Source: Treponema sp. (GTDB taxonomy: Bacteria > Spirochaetota > Spirochaetia > Treponematales > Treponemataceae). From it: a stretch of DNA of 64,000 nt. Position 1 is the first letter of the stretch; each line of letters opens with the position of its first letter. The DNA lies in assembly GCA_016290995.1 (NCBI GenBank), contig JAEEVR010000009.1, positions 1 to 64,000 of the forward strand, read 5' to 3'. The translations under genes were made by a program, and so were the position numbers. This document shows positions 15,523 through 23,739 of this stretch, in pieces. Under the pieces are notes generated by a model that was not told the DNA's origin, made no database searches, and was given only the letters and a program-made list of their open reading frames with translations.

Positions 15523-17456
15523 ACTTGCTTTCAATCAAGGGCCTCACAAAAATCGGCCGCGAGGCTCCGCTTTTTACCGACGTCACCTTGGGCTTGGACG
15601 AAGGCCAAAAGGCCGCGCTTATCGGAAAGAACGGCGCAGGAAAATCAACTTTATTAAATTGCGTGGCGGGTGTCATCGCTCCCGACAACGGAAGCGTAGT
15701 CTTTAACAAAGAGGCTGGCTTTTCTTACCTTGCGCAAACGCCCTCCTTTGACGGCGAGGACACAATCCGCGGCCACATCTTTAAAAGCGATTCCCCAAAA
15801 CTAAAAATCATAAACGAGTACCAAAGCCTTTGCGTAAATTTGGGCGGCTTGAACCAAGCGCAAGCGGAACGTTACGACGCGCTTGAAAAGAAAATGAATG
15901 ACGGCGACTTGTGGAACTACGAGGCGCAAATTTCTTCGATACTTTCAACGCTGGGGATCCACGACCTTGACCGCAAGATGAAAACCCTTAGCGGCGGAAT
16001 GACAAAAAAAGTCGCGCTGGCCCAAGTCTTGGTCGAGGACACAAAAATTCTTTTGCTCGACGAGCCGACAAACCATTTGGACATAAAGACGATTTCTTGG
16101 CTGGAAGATTATTTGCGGAACACAGACCGCGCCGTTTTTATGGTCACGCACGACCGATATTTTTTGGACAGCGTTTGCTCCGACATTTACGAGCTGGAAC
16201 GCGGGCGGCTTACGCTCTACCACGGAAATTATTCCGAGTATTTGGAAAAGAAAGAAAAAGAAATCGAGATCGCCAAGAACACCGACCGCCGCATAGAGTC
16301 TGTCTTGCGCTTTGAGCGCGACTGGCTTTTGCGCGGCCCCTGCGCCCGCGGAACCAAGGCAAAGGCGCGAATCCAGCGCGACCAGCAATTGATCGCCCAC
16401 GAAAAATTCCAGGAAGACAAGGGCTTTACTTTTGAGACCAAGGAAACGCGCCTGGGCGGAAAAATTTTGGAGCTTCACCGGCTGTCAAAGAATTATCCAA
16501 AAGGCTTTGCCGAGGCCGCGCAGGAATCGCCTGTCCTAAAAGATTTTTCCTACACCTTTAGCAAAGGGCAAAAAATCGGAATCTACGGCAACAACGGAAG
16601 CGGAAAGACGACGCTCCTCAACATGATCGCCGGACGCCTCGCCCCCGACAGTGGAAACATCGTTCTTGGCGTCAATACGCATATCGCTTACTACGAGCAG
16701 AATCCGACCTTTAAAGACTTGTCGATGACCTCGCTTGAATACATCGAAGAAGCCGCCGAATGGATTGAGCTTAACGACGGACGCAAATTAAGCGCCGCGC
16801 TTTTTTTGAACGAGTTTGGCTTTGAAGGAAAAATCCAGCATTCGCCGGTTTCGTCGTTAAGCGGCGGCGAGCGAAAGCGCCTTTACCTTGTCCGCCTTTT
16901 GATTTCCAATCCCAACTTCATCATCCTTGACGAGCCAACCAACGACTTTGACATTTGGACGATGAACATTTTGGAAGACTTTTTGGCGCAGTTCAAGGGC
17001 TGCCTTTTGATTGTAAGCCACGACCGGTATTTTATGGACAAGGTTTGCGACACGCTTTTCATTTTGGAAGACGACGGAAGCGTGTCAGGCTTTGTCGGAA
17101 AGTGTTCCGAGTACATCGAGCTATTAAAGGAACGCGAGCGGGAGGAACGGCTGAGCGCGGCGAACCAAAAGGCTTCGCAAGACCAAAACGCGCCGTCTCA
17201 GAACGGTTCGCAAGACCAAAACGCTGCGGCTCCCGCCAAGCCAAAAAAGCTTTCGTTCAAAGAGCAAAAAGAATTCGCGGCGCTCGAAGCCGACATAGAA
17301 AAGCTTGAGGCGCGCAAGGCAGAGCTTGAGGCCGCGCTTTCCAGCGGCGAAAGCGACTTTGCAAAGATCCGCGCCTGGAACGACGAGTACCAAACGCTGT
17401 CCGCCGGCTTGGACGCAAAATACGCGCGCTGGGACGAACTGTCCGCTCGCGCCTAA
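15519..17456 (+). CDS. ABC-F family ATPase (Uup/EttA-like)
   Basis: 645 residues with two ABC ATPase domains and no membrane part. Walker A motifs are GKNGAGKSTLL and GNNGSGKTTLL; signatures are LSGGMTKKVALAQ and LSGGERKRLYLVR; Walker B motifs are LLLDEPTNHLD and IILDEPTNDFD. A charged linker lies between the domains and a C-terminal coiled coil (about 575-640) follows a Gln/Asn/Ala-rich spacer with a repeated SQ(D/N)QNA-type unit. The coiled coil favours the Uup-like branch. ABC-F proteins act on ribosomes (translation factor or antibiotic protection). Coupled to the PilZ gene. Confidence 0.9.
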   Translation: MNLLSIKGLTKIGREAPLFTDVTLGLDEGQKAALIGKNGAGKSTLLNCVAGVIAPDNGSVVFNKEAGFSYLAQTPSFDGEDTIRGHIFKSDSPKLKIINEYQSLCVNLGGLNQAQAERYDALEKKMNDGDLWNYEAQISSILSTLGIHDLDRKMKTLSGGMTKKVALAQVLVEDTKILLLDEPTNHLDIKTISWLEDYLRNTDRAVFMVTHDRYFLDSVCSDIYELERGRLTLYHGNYSEYLEKKEKEIEIAKNTDRRIESVLRFERDWLLRGPCARGTKAKARIQRDQQLIAHEKFQEDKGFTFETKETRLGGKILELHRLSKNYPKGFAEAAQESPVLKDFSYTFSKGQKIGIYGNNGSGKTTLLNMIAGRLAPDSGNIVLGVNTHIAYYEQNPTFKDLSMTSLEYIEEAAEWIELNDGRKLSAALFLNEFGFEGKIQHSPVSSLSGGERKRLYLVRLLISNPNFIILDEPTNDFDIWTMNILEDFLAQFKGCLLIVSHDRYFMDKVCDTLFILEDDGSVSGFVGKCSEYIELLKEREREERLSAANQKASQDQNAPSQNGSQDQNAAAPAKPKKLSFKEQKEFAALEADIEKLEARKAELEAALSSGESDFAKIRAWNDEYQTLSAGLDAKYARWDELSARA

Positions 17457-17490
17457 TTGGCCGCGGCTTTTTTGGTCTTGCAAGCAATTC

Positions 17491-18186
17491 TTATTTTTGC
17501 GCGAATGGGTCTTCTTTAATCTTTGTGTATTTCCAATCGTAGCCGTGGGTGCTGGGACGCAGGCCTTGGACGCGCTCGTTCTCGGCGCGCAGTTGGTCGC
17601 TGATCATTTTCTTAAAGGCTGTCATAAGCGGCTCGGGATTGGCCTCTGGATTTGCTAGTCCTGCCTCTTGCAATTCCTTGATTAGATAGTAGCAAGTCTC
17701 CGCCGTGGAAACGCATTCAGGACGCGGCTCGTGCTTGAACGTGAATATTGAACGGTAGTTGCCGGCAAAGGACATCTTTGGAAGTTCTAGTAAAAAAGGA
17801 TTGTGCTGCAAAATTTTCCGCGAGCAAAACCAGGTTGCGTCAACGATTATCGGCATCAAGATTTTTCCGCGAGCCGCGCTCTTAAAGTCTGGGTTGGCCG
17901 CGTTCCATGCGTCGTCTCCGGGATAGAGCAAAAGGGGAAGGTATTTGGGATCGGACAAAAGTTCAAAAAGCCGCCGGCCGGGAACATTGTCCTTTGTGTA
18001 ATCCAAGCTGACCAAAATTTCGGAGTCGGGAAGGCACAAGTGGCTGATGCGGCCGGTTCCGGTGCGCTGCCGCTTGGCTTCCTTTGGATGCATGAGGAAA
18101 ATAAATTTTAGTCCAGATTGGACCGGCGGCTTTGTGTATTGGCACAAGCAAAAGCCGTCCGGCCGGAAGCATTTGTAGCAGCGCAC
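17491..18186 (-). CDS. DTW-domain tRNA acp3U transferase-like protein
   Basis: 231 residues. N-terminal cysteines (C3, C6, C13, C15) and the central IIVDATW segment, followed by SRKILQHNPFL, match the DTW family, here with DATW instead of DTW. Characterised members (TapT/TuaA, E. coli YfiP) transfer the 3-amino-3-carboxypropyl group of SAM to uridine in tRNA. It lies 8 bp downstream of trxA on the same strand. The cysteine cluster may bind a metal. Confidence 0.8.
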   Translation of the reverse strand: MRCYKCFRPDGFCLCQYTKPPVQSGLKFIFLMHPKEAKRQRTGTGRISHLCLPDSEILVSLDYTKDNVPGRRLFELLSDPKYLPLLLYPGDDAWNAANPDFKSAARGKILMPIIVDATWFCSRKILQHNPFLLELPKMSFAGNYRSIFTFKHEPRPECVSTAETCYYLIKELQEAGLANPEANPEPLMTAFKKMISDQLRAENERVQGLRPSTHGYDWKYTKIKEDPFAQK

Positions 18187-18194
18187 GTTTGGTT

Positions 18195-18506
18195 TTACTT
18201 TAACATTGCAAGAAGAGCGTCTTTGCTTTGCGCTCCGATTGTGCTTGCGGTAACGTTTCCGTCCTTAAATACAAAGAAGGACGGGATGCTCATGATTCCG
18301 TATTGCTGGGCAAGCTCTCCCTGTTCGTCAACGTTCACCTTGCCGACCTTGTAGCTTCCGTCGCTTTCGTTGGCCAGCTCCTCAACGACAGGGCCCATCA
18401 TTTGGCAAGGGCCGCACCAAGTCGCCCAAAAGTCAACCAACACCGGAACGTTTGATTGCAAGACTTCTTCTTTAAAGTTTTCAGTTGTAAGAGTGATTTC
18501 TGCCAT
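18195..18506 (-). CDS. trxA: Thioredoxin
   Basis: 103 residues, one thioredoxin domain with WCGPC (C31, C34), the buried Asp in VLVDFWATW, the cis-Pro in MSIPSFFVF, and GAQSKDALLAML at the end. A cytoplasmic disulfide reductant, presumably recycled by the TrxB encoded at 6319-7251. SD GAGG is near the start. It sits between a zinc-motif membrane protein (10 bp upstream) and the DTW gene. Confidence 0.95.
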   Translation of the reverse strand: MAEITLTTENFKEEVLQSNVPVLVDFWATWCGPCQMMGPVVEELANESDGSYKVGKVNVDEQGELAQQYGIMSIPSFFVFKDGNVTASTIGAQSKDALLAMLK

Positions 18507-18516
18507 ATTGCCTCGT

Positions 18517-19245
18517 TTACTCGTTCACCGCGGCGGGCAAGTCTTGCTTGTTGTCGGGCATCTGAACGATAAGCGACTGGTCGCGCTTTTCGCAGTACTT
18601 GCAAAGGGTGGAACGGCCGGCGGCTTCGGCATCGGCTACGCTTCCGCTGTGCAAGTTTTCTGGAACGGTGCGGCTAAGGGCTTGGCAGTCGTTGTGAGTG
18701 TGCAAGCGAGTTCCAAACTCTGTCCAGTAAACTGTGGACTTGGTGTACTGCTCGACTTGCTCGGCCGAGATCGGATTAAAGTCATAGCTTGCGACTCCGG
18801 CAATCAAAAGCGCGATGACCGCGGCCACCGCTCCGACTGTCTTTGTCTTTTGGTCGGCCTTTTCGTTCTTCAAAAGCAAAACGATAAAGGGCAAGAAGGC
18901 CACGGCGCAAACGATGACGCCCATGTTGTTCCAAAGCCAGAACAAAAGCGGATTCTTTTCGGAAGCGGGCTTGATGTGGTTGGCCTTTTTCCAAAGCTGA
19001 GCGCCGATGATTACAAGAACCAAGTCAATCGCAAGGAAAGCGATTCCCTGGTAAAGGGGCGGAACGCTTGTAAGGAAGGGAATGATTTTTGTTTCGGTGA
19101 TTACGGCCAAAGCCACAAATTCGCAAACAATCGCCAATACCCAAAGTACAACGGCTCCAACTCTAAGTCCAACCGTTGACTGTCCGCTAGAAGCCGCCGC
19201 GCTTGCGATGGCCGCCTTTTTTTTGTCTGACATGTTTTCTGCCAT
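18517..19245 (-). CDS. Membrane protein with C-terminal Cys/His zinc-type motif
   Basis: 242 residues. Four predicted membrane helices (about 25-50, 62-83, 102-125, 137-152) are followed by a ~75-residue domain with VYWTEFGTRLHTHNDCQAL and then STLCKYCEKR. The pattern (YW...G...H...C about 30 residues before CxxC) resembles the small Ada-like metal-binding domain attached to various bacterial membrane and nuclease proteins. Function unknown. SD AAGGAG precedes the ATG. It sits immediately upstream of trxA, which could keep its cysteines reduced; this is inference. Confidence 0.75.
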   Translation of the reverse strand: MAENMSDKKKAAIASAAASSGQSTVGLRVGAVVLWVLAIVCEFVALAVITETKIIPFLTSVPPLYQGIAFLAIDLVLVIIGAQLWKKANHIKPASEKNPLLFWLWNNMGVIVCAVAFLPFIVLLLKNEKADQKTKTVGAVAAVIALLIAGVASYDFNPISAEQVEQYTKSTVYWTEFGTRLHTHNDCQALSRTVPENLHSGSVADAEAAGRSTLCKYCEKRDQSLIVQMPDNKQDLPAAVNE

Positions 19246-19285
19246 AAAATTTCTCCTTTGTTTATGTAAAAAATAAAAGCCTAAA

Positions 19286-19843
19286 TTATTTTAAAAGTCC
19301 CATAAGGGCGCTGGCCAATCCGCCAGCCGCTGGTTTGGAGCCAGGCTTTGAGCCGGAAGCGGAACCCAAGAGGCCGCCCAAAAGGCTGGTCAAGTTTCCG
19401 TTGGAGGCAAGGCCGGTAAGCAAAGTTCCAATCGCGCCGGCAGACGAGCCGGATGTTTGCTGGCCCAACAAGCTCATAAAAAGCGGGGCGGCCGCGGCAA
19501 GGATGGCGCTTACCGCGCTGGCCGAAGTGTTTGACGCTTTGGCGATGTTCTTTTTGTCAGTCGCCGTCAACAAGTGCGATACGATTTTAGCGCCGTCGTC
19601 CAAGTCAACGTTCTTAAAGAAAGCCGAAAGGTTTGACGAGTTTTCGCCTGCGTGGTCGGCCAGGGCTTGCGTAAAGCCTTTTGCCGTCGATCCGCTTGTT
19701 TGCTTGGCGGCTCCGTTTAGCAATGCGGGAAGGGCCGCGGCCAAAACGTTTGTTACATCGGCGGAGCTTGTTTCAGTCGCCTTGCTGATGCCAGAAACGC
19801 TCTTTGCGCTTAGGAGCGTTGTAAGAATAGAAGATGCGTCCAT
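19286..19843 (-). CDS. DUF937 family protein
   Basis: 185 residues, low complexity, rich in Ala/Ser/Gly/Leu. It contains two DUF937-type repeats: VTNVLAAALPALLNGAAKQT and VSAILAAAAPLFMSLLGQQT, each followed by a Gly/Ser/Lys run, ending in a Gly-rich tail (LLGGLLGSASGS). No signal peptide or catalytic motif. The family's function is not established. It is upstream of the zinc-motif/trxA group with a 40-bp gap, possibly the first gene of that run. Confidence 0.8.
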   Translation of the reverse strand: MDASSILTTLLSAKSVSGISKATETSSADVTNVLAAALPALLNGAAKQTSGSTAKGFTQALADHAGENSSNLSAFFKNVDLDDGAKIVSHLLTATDKKNIAKASNTSASAVSAILAAAAPLFMSLLGQQTSGSSAGAIGTLLTGLASNGNLTSLLGGLLGSASGSKPGSKPAAGGLASALMGLLK

Positions 19844-19940
19844 TTATTGCCTCTATTAATAAAGAATGTTTTGTTATTATAAACCTGATTTTTTGCTCGG
19901 TCAAGAAATTTATCCCCGCGGAGAAGCAGCGTCGGCGGAC

Positions 19941-19970
19941 TTGACAAAATGTTTCTGTATATAGTATCAT
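19941..19970 (+). promoter_or_regulatory. Promoter of ABC transporter operon, with leader and SD
   Basis: TTGACA (19941-19946), 18 bp, TATCAT (19965-19970), then a 20-nt stretch with TAGGAGA before the ATG at 19991. Unlike many neighbours this message has a conventional ribosome site. Confidence 0.65.
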
Positions 19971-19990
19971 TGTGCCGTTAGGAGAAAACT

Positions 19991-20980
19991 ATGAAAATTG
20001 TAAAAATCGCCGCGGCCTTTGCCGCTTGCGCCATGCTCTTTGGCTGCGCCAAAAAAGATTCGTCTTCAAAGACTGTAAAAATCGGAATCGCCAAAATCGT
20101 CCAGCACCCGGCCTTGGACGCCGTTGAAAAAGGCGTTATGGACGTCGTGAACGAGAACGGCTTTAACGCCGAGTACGACTTGCAGAACGCCAACGGCGAC
20201 GTAAACACCGCCGCCCAAATCGCCCTCAAGTACAAGGACGAAGGCGTAAAGGTCGCCGTAGGAATCGCGACTCCGGTTGCCCTTGCCTTGGCCACTTCTA
20301 TCAAAGACATTCCGATCGTTTTCGGAACGGTAACCGACCCCGTCGGCGCCGGCCTTGTTTCTTCCATCGATAAAGGCGAGAACAACGTTTGCGGAATGAG
20401 CGACGCGATTCCCTCAGAGCAGCACATCGCGCTCTTCAAGAAGGTTGCCGGCCTCAAGACTTTGGGCTACATCTACACTTCAAACGAAGCCAACTCAATC
20501 AGCGCCTTGGAGCAGGTAAAGCGCGGCTGCAAAGAAGCCGGACTTGAATTGGTAACCCAGGCCATCACAAACTCGTCGGAAGTTCAGGCCGCCGCGAAGG
20601 CGATCGTTGACCGCGTTGACGGAATTTATTTGACGACAGACAACACAGTGTTCAGCGCCCTTAGCAGCTTGGTCCAGGTTTTTGGCCAGGCCAAAAAGCC
20701 GATTTTCAGCGCCGACGTTACAGGCGCGGAAGCAGGCGGCTGCTTGATGGCAAGCGGCTTTAACTACTACAAGGCCGGCCGCGCGACAGGCGAGATGGTC
20801 GTAAAGATTTTGAAGGGAGCCAAACCCGCCGACCTTCCGGTTCGCTTTATGACTGAGCCAAGCGACAGCGACTTGCTCTTTGACCTTGACGTAGCAGCCG
20901 CCTGCGGAATCACTATTCCCCAGGATTTGCTTGACAGCGCCAACGAAATCATCAAAGACGGAAAGCTTACAAAAAAATAA
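19991..20980 (+). CDS. ABC transporter substrate-binding lipoprotein (COG2984 type)
   Basis: 329 residues. Lipoprotein signal with lipobox LFGC (Cys19). The mature protein follows the TrpX-like periplasmic binding fold: KIGIAKIVQHPALDAVEKGV, AVGIATPVALALA, IPIVFGTVTDPVGAGLV, GIYLTTDNTVFSAL. Members bind aromatic amino acids or other small ligands, and the specificity here is unknown. It is followed by its permease (15 bp) and ATPase. Confidence 0.9.
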   Translation: MKIVKIAAAFAACAMLFGCAKKDSSSKTVKIGIAKIVQHPALDAVEKGVMDVVNENGFNAEYDLQNANGDVNTAAQIALKYKDEGVKVAVGIATPVALALATSIKDIPIVFGTVTDPVGAGLVSSIDKGENNVCGMSDAIPSEQHIALFKKVAGLKTLGYIYTSNEANSISALEQVKRGCKEAGLELVTQAITNSSEVQAAAKAIVDRVDGIYLTTDNTVFSALSSLVQVFGQAKKPIFSADVTGAEAGGCLMASGFNYYKAGRATGEMVVKILKGAKPADLPVRFMTEPSDSDLLFDLDVAAACGITIPQDLLDSANEIIKDGKLTKK

Positions 20981-20995
20981 GCGCGGAACGACATT

Positions 20996-21928
20996 ATGCT
21001 CGCAAGCATTTTAATTGAAGGTTTGATTTACGGAATAATGGTTCTCGGATTGTTCATGACTTTCCGAGCGCTCAACTTTTGCGACATGACCGTTGACGGT
21101 TCCTTTCCGATGGGCGGCTGCGTTTTGGCGGCTTGCCTTACCCACGGAATCGCGCCTTCAATCGCTTTGCTTTTGGCATTCGCCGCCGGCATTTGCGCGG
21201 GCCTTGTGACAACATTGGTTTACACAAAGCTTCGCGTGCCGGACTTGCTTGCCGGCATTTTGGTTATGACAATGCTTTACTCAGTCAACTTGAGAATCAT
21301 GTCAAACCACGCCAATGTTTCGTTCTTAAAAATTCCAACGATATTTTCAAAAATAATTTCCGCCGTTCAAAAAGCGCAAGCGGCCTTTTCGCCCGAATGG
21401 GCCATCGCCGCTTACGTTTTTGCCGTCGTGCTTGTCCTTTGCGTTTTGCTGAACTTGTTTTACAACACCGATTTTGGCCTTACGATGGGCGCTCTTGGCG
21501 CCAACGAGCAAATGGTCGTAAGCCAGGGCGTCAACGTAAAGTATATGCGCGGCGTCGGCATTTGTTTTGGAAACGCGCTGGCCTCTCTTTCGGGCGCGCT
21601 CTTTGCGATGTATTCCGGTTTTGCCGATGTTGGAAGCGGAACGGGCGTCGTGGTTTCGGGCCTGGCTTCGCTTATGCTTGGAGAATTTGTTTTAAGGTCC
21701 AACAGAATCTCGCTCCAACTTTTGCGCGTTTTGATCGGCTCGATAATTTACCGCGCCCTTATGTTCCTTGGACGCCGCTACGGCTACGTAATCGGAATGA
21801 ATTCCAACGACTTAAAATTGATTACAGGCCTTTTGATCATTCTTTGCTTGATAATTTCAAAGTACGACATAGCCAAATTCTTGCGCGAGCATTTGACTCG
21901 CCCTGCAAAGGAGGGCCAAAATGCTTGA
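20996..21928 (+). CDS. ABC transporter permease (COG4120 type)
   Basis: 310 residues, about eight hydrophobic segments, with the branched-chain-type permease motif MTVDGSFPMGGCV near residue 24 and an EAA-like loop around GANEQMVVSQGVNVKYMRG. It is the membrane channel for the lipoprotein encoded upstream and overlaps the ATPase gene by 8 bp. Confidence 0.9.
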   Translation: MLASILIEGLIYGIMVLGLFMTFRALNFCDMTVDGSFPMGGCVLAACLTHGIAPSIALLLAFAAGICAGLVTTLVYTKLRVPDLLAGILVMTMLYSVNLRIMSNHANVSFLKIPTIFSKIISAVQKAQAAFSPEWAIAAYVFAVVLVLCVLLNLFYNTDFGLTMGALGANEQMVVSQGVNVKYMRGVGICFGNALASLSGALFAMYSGFADVGSGTGVVVSGLASLMLGEFVLRSNRISLQLLRVLIGSIIYRALMFLGRRYGYVIGMNSNDLKLITGLLIILCLIISKYDIAKFLREHLTRPAKEGQNA

Positions 21929-22712
21929 GCTTAAAAACGTTTGCATGACTTTCCACGCGGGAACGCCCGACGAAAACCGCGCGCTTAAAAACATAAATTT
22001 AAAAATAAACCAAGGCGACTTTATCACTGTCATCGGTTCCAACGGAGCCGGAAAGTCCACTATGATGAACGTAATCGCGGGCACCTACAAGGCCAGCTCG
22101 GGAGAAATTTTCTACCAAGAAAAGAACGTGACCAAAGAGCCTGAATACAAGCGCGCCCGCTACATCGGACGCATTTTCCAAAACCCGCTTTTGGGAACGG
22201 CCGGCAAAATGAGCTTGGAAGACAACATGGTCATTTGCTCAAAAAAAGGTTCCAAGTCCCTTAAGATCAGCCTTAACAACAAACTTCGCGCGGCCTTTAG
22301 AGAGCAACTAAAAGCGCTCGACATGAATTTGGAAAACCGCCTTAACGACAACGTTGAGCTTTTGTCAGGCGGACAACGCCAGGCGCTTACCCTGCTGATG
22401 GCGGTTATGTCAAAGCCCGCGCTTCTTCTCCTTGACGAACACACGGCCGCGCTGGATCCCGCCAACGCCGACCTAGTTATGAAGCTTACCCGCCGCTTTG
22501 CCGACGAGTACGGCCTTACTGTAATGATGATCACCCACAATATGCAGCAAGCCTTGGATTACGGAAACCGCCTCTTGATGATGGACGGCGGAGAGGTGAT
22601 TCTTGACATCGGCCGCGAGGAAAAGGAAAAGCTTACGATGGATTCGCTTGTCCAAAAGTTCCGCGCGATAAAAAAGCGCGACCTCAACAGTGACCGAATC
22701 CTATTGCAGTGA
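21921..22712 (+). CDS. ABC transporter ATPase (COG1101 type)
   Basis: 263 residues. Walker A GSNGAGKSTMM, signature LLSGGQRQALTLLMAVM, Walker B ALLLLDEHTAALDP with His after the Glu, and H-loop MITHNMQQALDYG. The DEHTAALDP form is typical of this transporter class. It is the last gene of the operon and ends at a strong terminator. Confidence 0.92.
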   Translation: MLELKNVCMTFHAGTPDENRALKNINLKINQGDFITVIGSNGAGKSTMMNVIAGTYKASSGEIFYQEKNVTKEPEYKRARYIGRIFQNPLLGTAGKMSLEDNMVICSKKGSKSLKISLNNKLRAAFREQLKALDMNLENRLNDNVELLSGGQRQALTLLMAVMSKPALLLLDEHTAALDPANADLVMKLTRRFADEYGLTVMMITHNMQQALDYGNRLLMMDGGEVILDIGREEKEKLTMDSLVQKFRAIKKRDLNSDRILLQ

Positions 22713-22714
22713 AA

Positions 22715-22745
22715 CAAAAAAGCGGCCCTGCGGCCGCTTTTTTTG
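22715..22745. terminator. Bidirectional intrinsic terminator
   Basis: A-tract, GCGGCC-ctgc-GGCCGC stem, T7. It lies between the convergent ABC operon and the acyltransferase gene and has almost the same stem as the terminator at 11768-11799. Confidence 0.9.
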
Positions 22746-22764
22746 TCAGTTTGAAGTTTCGATT

Positions 22765-23664
22765 CTATTTCTTCAACTTCTTCAATCTTTCTTCTTCAAC
22801 CTTGTCGTGCTGCTCTTGCAAGAGTTCCATGACGCGGTCGATTGTCTTTTGTTTGGGGTCAAGCTCCTCGGCGGGAAGGGAATCCAAAACGCTCTTTCGG
22901 AATTCCTTGCAATTTATTACGGGGCTTGCGGTGTGCAAAACCAAGTCTTTTTCAACTAGGTCAAAGAGCATGTTCTCGGGATTTTCGGGGTTGATGCGCA
23001 GGCAGTTTCCGTTGTTTGAAACCAAAATCATTATGTCAAACAAGCGCAAGTAGCTGTCGATTTCGCGCAAGCCCCTTTTTGTTTCTGGCTTTCCGGGGCG
23101 GTATCGGGTTCCCGCCGGGTAAACCAAAATCACTTCGCCGCGCTTTTTGCAAGCGTCCATCGCTCGCATTGAGGCAAAGTTGATTTTGCGAGCGCGGGCC
23201 TCTTCTTCTGCTTTTTGTTCCGGGCTAAGCTTGTCCAGCGAGCGGGTGGGGTAGATTACGACGCGGGTAAAGGCTTCGGTAAAGCCGCGGACAACCGGGT
23301 CGGCTTCGTTCAATTTCATTCCGGCCACGGCGACGATTTTTTCGGAAAATTCCTTGGCCCAGTCGCTTCCTTGTTTCTCCAAGAAATATACGATTTCCGG
23401 AAGGTCAAGGTTTGTATAGTGCTCCGACAAAATCAAGCCGGATTTTCCCGCCTTGACTTGCTCGTAAAAGTCTTTAAAGTTTTCAAGGTTTCCAAGTCCC
23501 GAGCCTGGCAACAAGTTTTCGTCAAGGATTTGCCACATCATCGGGCGGTTTGAAATGTTGGCCGGCTGGTAAATGTTTGATTCGTCAATTTTTGCTGCCG
23601 CGACAGAATTTTCTTTCAATGCGGCAAAGTTTTTTGAGTATCTCTGGATTAATGTCTGTCCCAT
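22765..23664 (-). CDS. Glycerolipid acyltransferase (PlsC/GPAT-like)
   Basis: 299 residues. Acyltransferase motif I is SEHYTNLDLPE (H82xxxxD87), and motif III is ILVYPAGTRYRPG, a variant of the FPEGTRS block. There is no membrane helix, and the longer N-terminal part resembles soluble glycerol-3-phosphate acyltransferases. It probably acylates glycerol 3-phosphate or lysophosphatidate for membrane lipid synthesis; the exact position is not determined. Divergent from a glycolipid-type glycosyltransferase, which fits a shared envelope role. Confidence 0.8.
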   Translation of the reverse strand: MGQTLIQRYSKNFAALKENSVAAAKIDESNIYQPANISNRPMMWQILDENLLPGSGLGNLENFKDFYEQVKAGKSGLILSEHYTNLDLPEIVYFLEKQGSDWAKEFSEKIVAVAGMKLNEADPVVRGFTEAFTRVVIYPTRSLDKLSPEQKAEEEARARKINFASMRAMDACKKRGEVILVYPAGTRYRPGKPETKRGLREIDSYLRLFDIMILVSNNGNCLRINPENPENMLFDLVEKDLVLHTASPVINCKEFRKSVLDSLPAEELDPKQKTIDRVMELLQEQHDKVEEERLKKLKK

Positions 23665-23670
23665 ATTTTT

Positions 23671-23699
23671 ATTATATCACGCTTTTTGTGATTTGACTA
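23671..23699 (-). promoter_or_regulatory. Promoter of acyltransferase gene, predicted leaderless
   Basis: Minus strand: TAGTCA (23699-23694), 17 bp, TATAAT (23676-23671), 6 nt (AAAAAT), ATG 23664. Confidence 0.65.
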
Positions 23700-23704
23700 G
23701 AGCC

Positions 23705-23733
23705 TTGATTTTCCCGCGCTTCCGCTATATAAT
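23705..23733 (+). promoter_or_regulatory. Promoter of GT4 gene, predicted leaderless
   Basis: TTGATT (23705-23710), 17 bp, TATAAT (23728-23733), 6 nt (TGTAGA), ATG 23740. Only 5 bp separate it from the divergent acyltransferase -35. Confidence 0.75.
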
Positions 23734-23739
23734 TGTAGA

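Noticed and set aside
18370..19179. 269-codon plus-strand open frame
   Set aside because: It is opposite trxA and the zinc-motif membrane protein, whose motifs are clear. No recognisable features or ribosome site.
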